From Kofleriaceae bacterium (GTDB lineage Bacteria; Myxococcota_A; Polyangia; Haliangiales; Haliangiaceae): a DNA stretch of 7,162 nucleotides. Location of the stretch: assembly GCA_024642805.1 (NCBI GenBank), contig JAHEAK010000264.1, positions 1 through 7,162 on the forward strand, read 5' to 3'. The notes under the pieces were generated by a model. That model was not told the DNA's origin, did not search any database, and saw only the letters and a program-made list of their open reading frames with translations. The translations under genes were made by a program, and so were the position numbers. How positions within the stretch are numbered: the first letter of the stretch is position 1; each line of letters begins with the position of its first letter. This document shows, piece after piece, positions 5,843-7,162 of this stretch.

Positions 5843-7162
5843 CTACGCACCTTGCCGACGCTGCAAGCGCAGCGCGTAAAAGGCATCCATGGCGCCTAGA
5901 TGCGGCCAGGATTCAAAATGCCCATCCTCGGCCAGAAGCGTGCTCCACGGTGGCGTTCCCGGTCCCTCCACCGGAGCTGCCACCACGAACTCTGGGTGGC
6001 GCTCGAGAAAGCGCTGCATCTGCACCGGCCCTTCGTCGGCGCTGAAGGTGCACACGCTGTACAGAAGATAGCCGCCCGGCCGCACGCGTTTGCATACCGC
6101 CTCGAGCAAGCGCTCTTGCAAGAGCACGAGCTCGGCGCTGTTTGGCGGCGGCGCCCACTTGCGCTCGGGGTGGCGACGAAGCACGCCAAGACCACTGCAG
6201 GGTGCGTCCAGGAGAACCAGGTCGTAATCGTCAGCCAGGCGATTGTCGTCACGGGTGGCGTCGAGCAAGAGACTGTGAACACCTGAGAGGCCCAGGCGCG
6301 AGCAGCTCTGCTGCAGAAGCTCGAGCTTGCGAGCACTGAGGTCCATGGCGTCGATGTGCAGCCCTTCGATGGTCTCGGCCAGATGCGTGGCCTTGCCGCC
6401 AACGCCGGCACAGGCATCGAGAATCCATTGCCCGGCCTGCACCTGCGCCATCGCGCCAATCAGTTGAGCGGCCAGGTCCTGCACCGTCCACAGGCCCTCG
6501 GCGAAGCTCTGCGAGTGTTCGGGAGAGCCAAGTCCGCTCAGCTCCAGGGCGTATGGGTATTGTTCTGAGTTCCTCGATGCCACCCCTTCGCCTTCGCGGA
6601 GGCGTTCGGCAAGGGCCTCGCGCTCGATACGCAGGCGATTGACGCGAGCGTAGAGCGGCGCGATGCCTTGCAGGCCCTTTGCGGCTTCTTCGATGCCGTC
6701 TTGGCCAAGGCGCTCCAGCAAGGCCTGCACCAGCCACACTGGCATCGAGTGTCTGGCCATGATGCTCTCGGGCTCATCGCCCTGTGGCAGGGGCGGTTCC
6801 CCCTCGCGAATCAGCTTGCGGAGCAAACCGTTGGCGAAGCCGCCCATCTTCGGTCCCGCGACCCTCTTGGCCTCGTTGACGGCATCGTGAACGACCGCGT
6901 GGGAGGGAATGCGATCGAGAAAGAGAATCTGATACGCGGCAACCCGCATTGCCAACAAGACGGGCGGCGGCAACTTGCCAAGCCCCTTGTGGGCGTACGC
7001 AGACAGAGCGCGATCGATGCGCGAGAGGTGGCGCAGCACGCCATAACTCAGCTCTGTGGCCAAGCGTCGGTCCTTGTCACTGAGCCTGCTGCGCTGCATC
7101 TCGGCAGACAGAGCCAGGCTCGTGTAGGCGCCACCACCTTGGACCCGAGTGAGGACTCGGCG
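5843..7162 (-). CDS. rsmB: 16S rRNA (cytosine-967 C5) methyltransferase RsmB, N-terminus cut by window edge
   Basis: This enzyme uses S-adenosylmethionine to methylate C967 of 16S rRNA. The first ATG seen is at 7099, but the frame stays open to the right edge. The 21 codons upstream read as typical RsmB N-terminus (RRVLTRVQGGGAYTSLALSA, then Glu), so the gene continues outside. Counting from that Met, residues 1-140 form the NusB-like RNA-binding domain with LLAMRVAAYQILFLDRIP and GFANGLLRKL. The methyltransferase domain follows: SAM motif DACAGVGGK at 228-236, DLSARKL near 253, motif IV DAPCSGLG at 298-305 with the Cys that releases the product, and SVCTFS at 348-353 with the nucleophilic Cys350. 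The C-terminal WPH...DAFYALRL is also typical. The Cys pair separates it from non-RNA methyltransferases. It lies upstream of rpe on the same strand. Confidence 0.96.
   Translation of the reverse strand, partial: RRVLTRVQGGGAYTSLALSAEMQRSRLSDKDRRLATELSYGVLRHLSRIDRALSAYAHKGLGKLPPPVLLAMRVAAYQILFLDRIPSHAVVHDAVNEAKRVAGPKMGGFANGLLRKLIREGEPPLPQGDEPESIMARHSMPVWLVQALLERLGQDGIEEAAKGLQGIAPLYARVNRLRIEREALAERLREGEGVASRNSEQYPYALELSGLGSPEHSQSFAEGLWTVQDLAAQLIGAMAQVQAGQWILDACAGVGGKATHLAETIEGLHIDAMDLSARKLELLQQSCSRLGLSGVHSLLLDATRDDNRLADDYDLVLLDAPCSGLGVLRRHPERKWAPPPNSAELVLLQERLLEAVCKRVRPGGYLLYSVCTFSADEGPVQMQRFLERHPEFVVAAPVEGPGTPPWSTLLAEDGHFESWPHLGAMDAFYALRLQRRQGA

Noticed and set aside
5843..7099. RsmB starting at the ATG at 7099
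   Set aside because: The 21 upstream codons are open and match the expected RsmB N-terminus, so the gene is cut by the window rather than starting here.

Overview
The window is a dense, GC-rich bacterial segment with no RNA genes, mobile elements or CRISPR arrays. A very large multiheme cytochrome c, a REC-XRE response regulator and high GC suggest a Myxococcota / former Deltaproteobacteria-type organism. This placement is inference from gene content, not from a marker gene.

Left part (1-3637, minus strand): a probable two-gene electron-transfer operon. The upstream gene (3637 to 1475) encodes an unusual fusion of a cyclic-nucleotide-binding-like domain, four [4Fe-4S] cluster motifs and a five-helix membrane domain. 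Two of its helices each carry a His pair spaced by 14 residues, as expected for two stacked b hemes. About 13 bases after its stop begins a secreted multiheme cytochrome c that runs off the left edge. It shows 16 complete heme-binding motifs plus a probable cut-off 17th. Fifteen of these fall into five tandem three-heme modules. Read together, the pair looks like a transmembrane electron conduit from cytoplasmic Fe-S clusters through b hemes to a periplasmic c-heme wire, perhaps gated by a nucleotide or other small ligand.

Middle (3638-5043, plus strand): a short divergent region with a 7-bp inverted repeat, then a small exported protein with outer-membrane beta-barrel character. Next comes a good sigma-70-like promoter, a leader with two inverted repeats, and an orphan response regulator with a C-terminal XRE-type helix-turn-helix.

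Right part (5074-7162, minus strand): two housekeeping genes, rpe (ribulose-phosphate 3-epimerase) and rsmB (16S rRNA m5C967 methyltransferase). The rsmB gene is truncated by the right edge and continues upstream of its first visible ATG. The regulator and rpe converge over about 30 bases that contain hairpins.

The most noteworthy content is the CNB / four-[4Fe-4S] / diheme-b fusion next to the modular multiheme cytochrome.
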